This document shows, one piece after another, positions 61,718 through 64,000 of a DNA stretch of 64,000 nt (positions within the stretch are counted from its first letter, which is position 1; each line of letters starts with the position of its first letter). The DNA comes from Palsa-504 sp963789225 (GTDB lineage Bacteria; Actinomycetota; Actinomycetes; Streptosporangiales; Streptosporangiaceae). The stretch lies in contig CAWBKD010000046.1 of assembly GCA_963789225.1 (NCBI GenBank), positions 992,001 to 1,056,000 on the forward strand, in the 5' to 3' direction. Position numbers and translations under genes: made by a program. The notes beneath the pieces were generated by a model, which was given only the letters and a program-made list of their open reading frames with translations, did no database searches and was not told where the DNA came from.

Positions 61718-62470
61718 GTGCCTATGAGTGTGGACGGCTGGGGTGCTGGCGCTAGCTTCACTGCAGGTCTGGCGTTTGCCGCCACCGCAGGCATCTTCCT
61801 CCTTAAGCGCAAGCGCCATATAGCTTTTAACCTAGGTATTACGGCATACATTCTTCTGTGGCCCGTATATCTTTGGTTCCTTCAGTTTCAGCTTACAGAA
61901 CGTAATGGCCTTAATGCCTGGTATCTAGCTAACCTTATCGTCATTCAGATAACCCTCACCGGTATAACTCCCCTAGTTATCCAGTGCTTCCTGCCCTTCA
62001 GGCCAGTGCTTACTACGATACAACTCCTATATGTCTTCAATCTGGTTCTGCAATTCTTCTCATATGCCTACTGGTCCTACGGGAGTACCCGTAATTTCAG
62101 TGCCGAGCTAACTCACCTTGACTCGTTTTACTTCGCTCTCGGTACTCTGACCACCGCTGGCACTGGAAACATATCTGCTATCAGCGAGACAGCCCGAAGG
62201 TTCCAAACTTTCCAAATGCTAATAGACTTCGTGCTCATCGGCTTTGTTGTTGCTCTAATTGTTGCCCGATACTCTAGTTTTTTCCGCCGCCCGGAGGAAG
62301 AACAAGACCGTCAATTCGGTCAGACTCTCAGCGATAGCGATGTTTTTCGGCGAATAGCTGAGTCCCGTCCTCCGAGAGCACGTAGTGCTAAACCTATCAA
62401 TCGACCGGTACGTCGTCGTCCAAAACCATCCTGGCAACGGCGCCGCAGGAAACCGATCGGCCCCGGATAG
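61718..62470 (+). CDS. two-pore-loop-type potassium channel protein
   Basis: 250 aa, five or six hydrophobic helices. The pore loop LTTAGTGNISAISETARRFQ carries a TxGxG-type selectivity filter (TAGTGN), followed by the last helix (MLIDFVLIGFVVALIVARYS) and a basic Arg/Pro-rich tail, as in the ion_trans_2 family. Four N-terminal helices precede the pore. Start GTG 61718 or ATG 61724. Codon use is distinctly richer in A/T than elsewhere in the window (for example many CTT, ATA, TTT codons), suggesting recent transfer. No RCK or ligand domain is seen. Confidence 0.8.
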   Translation: MPMSVDGWGAGASFTAGLAFAATAGIFLLKRKRHIAFNLGITAYILLWPVYLWFLQFQLTERNGLNAWYLANLIVIQITLTGITPLVIQCFLPFRPVLTTIQLLYVFNLVLQFFSYAYWSYGSTRNFSAELTHLDSFYFALGTLTTAGTGNISAISETARRFQTFQMLIDFVLIGFVVALIVARYSSFFRRPEEEQDRQFGQTLSDSDVFRRIAESRPPRARSAKPINRPVRRRPKPSWQRRRRKPIGPG

Positions 62471-62723
62471 CATCCAGACCCCCATGGCCCGGGGCTGGAA
62501 CGAAGGGGCCGCCGGACTGTCAACTAGGCCAGTAGGTCGGTACAGCAGTGAGGTACAGCAACCCACACACCGTCTGACAGTCCTGGGCAGTCGACCGCAG
62601 CCATGCCAGGCTGCACTGTTGGACACCCGAGCAGGGTCGCGCCGGTAGTTTGCATCCAGATGCCCCGGCATGAATCGACGCTAGCCTGATGCCTCGCCTG
62701 TTCATGTCGAGTACGGTCCTTAC

Positions 62724-63353
62724 ATGGACCTGGCCATCGCCATAATTAGCGCGCTCGCAGCGGTTGGCGCCGCGGTAGCTGCTTTTGGCTCCTGGACCGC
62801 CGCCAAGGTGGCGAACAGGACGACTGCGGCCATGGCCGCTATCGAAGGAGGCCGGCGCCGCGACGAGCTGGCTCCAGATTTTGACATCACGTGCGTGGAG
62901 CGAGCCACAGCTCCAGACTCTGCGGACCTGCGAGTATCCCTTAAACCCGGTCGGCTGGAATCGATCGATGACGTAACCATTACCATTCTCGACGAGGCCG
63001 ACCGGGATCACTGGGCCCGCGGTCTTCCAGATGGCGTGACCCAGGAGGAGGCTGAAGCGTTCGTCTGGGGACCATGGGAGTTCAATACAGGTGCTAGCGC
63101 GCAAGTCATCAGTAACAGGACCACCAGAGCGCGAAGCTACAACCTGATGACCGGCAAGAACTGGGATCTTTTGGGCCTGAGACGAACGCGAGCCGGTCAC
63201 TGGATGAGTGCAACCAGCCAGGACGCCTGGCGCAAGCAACATATGGATCAACCGCTGCGGCTGTTGATCCGCTGCCGCCAAGCGGGACAGGAGCCCTGGC
63301 TGCTATTGCGCGAGGTCACGACCAAACCAGAAGGTCCCTTCCTCGCCACTTGA
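62724..63353 (+). CDS. orphan membrane-anchored protein, 209 aa
   Basis: Not recognised. An N-terminal transmembrane helix (AIAIISALAAVGAAVAAFGS) and short coiled segment are followed by a soluble domain with LRVSLKPGRLESIDDVTITI and WGPWEFNTGASAQV; this resembles the layout of many phage- or element-borne orphan proteins. ATG 62724. The 253 bp upstream (62471-62723) contain no gene but include a 16-bp repeat shared with 55586-55601. Confidence 0.6.
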   Translation: MDLAIAIISALAAVGAAVAAFGSWTAAKVANRTTAAMAAIEGGRRRDELAPDFDITCVERATAPDSADLRVSLKPGRLESIDDVTITILDEADRDHWARGLPDGVTQEEAEAFVWGPWEFNTGASAQVISNRTTRARSYNLMTGKNWDLLGLRRTRAGHWMSATSQDAWRKQHMDQPLRLLIRCRQAGQEPWLLLREVTTKPEGPFLAT

Positions 63354-63546
63354 GCATGGCTATAGGTCTAGCCGTGCATGACGGTGTCGGTAGAAGTCAT
63401 TTCGGGATGACGACACTCCATGCGGACTATGGAGTGAGCCCCATAGCGCTGCGGCGAACGCGTGAGAATCTACGTCGCCGCGATTGGGCGGGTCACGGCT
63501 ATCGAGGGTGACATAGTGTACCAGCAGCCTAGAGTGTACTAGAGGA

Positions 63547-63563
63547 TACGATAGTTTATCGTA
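63547..63563. promoter_or_regulatory. perfect 17-bp palindrome upstream of gntR
   Basis: TACGATA-GTT-TATCGTA, 37 bp before the GntR start, probably the operator of that regulator. Two GTGTAC(C/T) motifs lie 10-35 bp further upstream. Confidence 0.7.
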
Positions 63564-63589
63564 CGTTTCTCGCGGACTCGCCCGGCTGC

Positions 63590-63595
63590 TATCGT
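63590..63595 (+). promoter_or_regulatory. -10-like box, possibly leaderless gntR
   Basis: TATCGT exactly 5 nt before GTG 63601 with no Shine-Dalgarno, the same spacing as at the two sigma genes. Confidence 0.45.
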
Positions 63596-63600
63596 GCGCC

Positions 63601-63849
63601 GTGTGGCGGGAACAGATGACGATTGACCCGGACGGCGAGGTCGCGCCGTACCTTCAGCTCGCGGCCATCCTCAGGGCACAGATCGAATCCGGGGAGCTGG
63701 CCCAGGGTGCCAGGCTGCCGAGCATCATCACGCTCTCGGAGACCTACGGCATAGCGAGAGTCACCGCCCACAAGGCCCTGCGGTCCCTGGTTGACTCCGG
63801 CCTTGCCGTCGTCTCACCCGGTCGCGGCATGTACGTCCGCCGGACATAG
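63601..63849 (+). CDS. short GntR-family regulator
   Basis: 82 aa consisting only of the GntR winged helix (YLQLAAILRAQIESGELAQG, RLPSIITLSETYGIARVTAH, KALRSLVDSGLAVVSPGRGM), without an effector domain. Such stand-alone GntR proteins are typical of KorSA-like repressors in actinomycete integrative elements and plasmids. Start GTG 63601 (leaderless) or ATG 63616. A palindromic operator lies upstream and a terminator directly after. Confidence 0.85.
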   Translation: MWREQMTIDPDGEVAPYLQLAAILRAQIESGELAQGARLPSIITLSETYGIARVTAHKALRSLVDSGLAVVSPGRGMYVRRT

Positions 63850-63856
63850 GAGAAGA

Positions 63857-63889
63857 GGCCCGGTCCCCACGCAAGGCAGAGACCGGGCC
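63857..63889 (+). terminator. terminator after gntR
   Basis: GGCCCGGTC (63857-63865) pairs with GACCGGGCC (63881-63889). The remaining 63890-64000 show no supportable gene. Confidence 0.8.
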
Positions 63890-64000
63890 GGGCCTGGTGG
63901 ACTTACGCAATACTCACTACCGGACAGGCCCGCCTGTGGGACTTTGACGCCCGTCTATTCGTCCGGTGGCTTCACAGGAATTGCAGCGGCTGGGACCGGA

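Overview
This window comes from a very GC-rich, almost certainly filamentous and sporulating actinomycete. The evidence is a BldD homologue with an intact c-di-GMP signature, mIHF, an Rv2175c-type regulator, a SAV_6107-type HEPN protein, a WhiJ/DUF397-type pair, and the conserved actinobacterial blocks rib-his, priA-def-fmt-rsmB, mihF-gmk-rpoZ-coaBC-metK and the pyr operon. The gene order from hisG/ribH to pyrR/bldD follows the arrangement I recall for Streptomyces, but the aro operon and the metF block sit in different places, so I would place it outside Streptomyces (a Streptosporangiales- or Thermomonosporaceae-like lineage is a guess).

Layout. 1-1.8 kb: the 3' part of a GT39-type glycosyltransferase. 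1.8-6.6 kb (minus): SseB-like, aroC, aroK, aroB, aroQ and a second shikimate kinase, all tightly coupled. 6.7-12.2 kb (plus): two unrecognised proteins, a DUF2877/AllH protein, an aldose epimerase, and an R2lox-type oxidase with a partner. 12.1-18.3 kb (minus): an FMN-riboswitch-led operon ribE-ribBA-ribH-hisG-Nudix-xdhC-mocA-zinc ribbon. 18.3-22.9 kb (plus): a HAD hydrolase and two tandem ECF sigma factors fused to a zinc finger, a membrane helix and an exported domain. 23-33.7 kb: rpe, DUF2786 (plus), rsmB, fmt, def, priA, metK, coaBC, rpoZ, gmk and mihF. 34.3-45 kb (minus): the complete UMP operon pyrR-B-C-carA-carB-pyrK-D-F with a PyrR-type RNA hairpin. 45.1-45.9 kb: bldD with a Crp-like palindrome and a BldD box. 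45.9-52.4 kb: HEPN, a Tat-type GH2 protein, GNAT, metF and an Rv2175c homologue.

From about 52.5 kb to the end the content becomes accessory. It holds DUF2637 (SpdB-like), XRE/DUF5753 with DUF397, a 2,146-bp IS4-type element with an 11-bp target duplication sitting inside a padR-type gene, a sigma-region-2 protein coupled to that gene, the 3' half of a tRNA-Pro gene (an attachment-site scar), a run of orphan genes including a potassium channel, and a GntR regulator behind a perfect palindrome. Together these suggest remnants of one or more integrative elements of the pSAM2/AICE kind.

Two themes run through the window. First, many genes carry in-frame tandem repeats with periods that are multiples of 3 bp (aroK2 11 x 18 bp, ribBA 3 x 54 bp, carA 5 x 30 bp, the GH2 protein 5 x 54 bp, rpe 2 x 33 bp, and smaller ones in coaBC, pyrD and sigma 1), several inside or next to catalytic domains of essential enzymes. 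Second, the tandem sigma proteins look like self-contained transmembrane signalling units. Both are developed in the findings.
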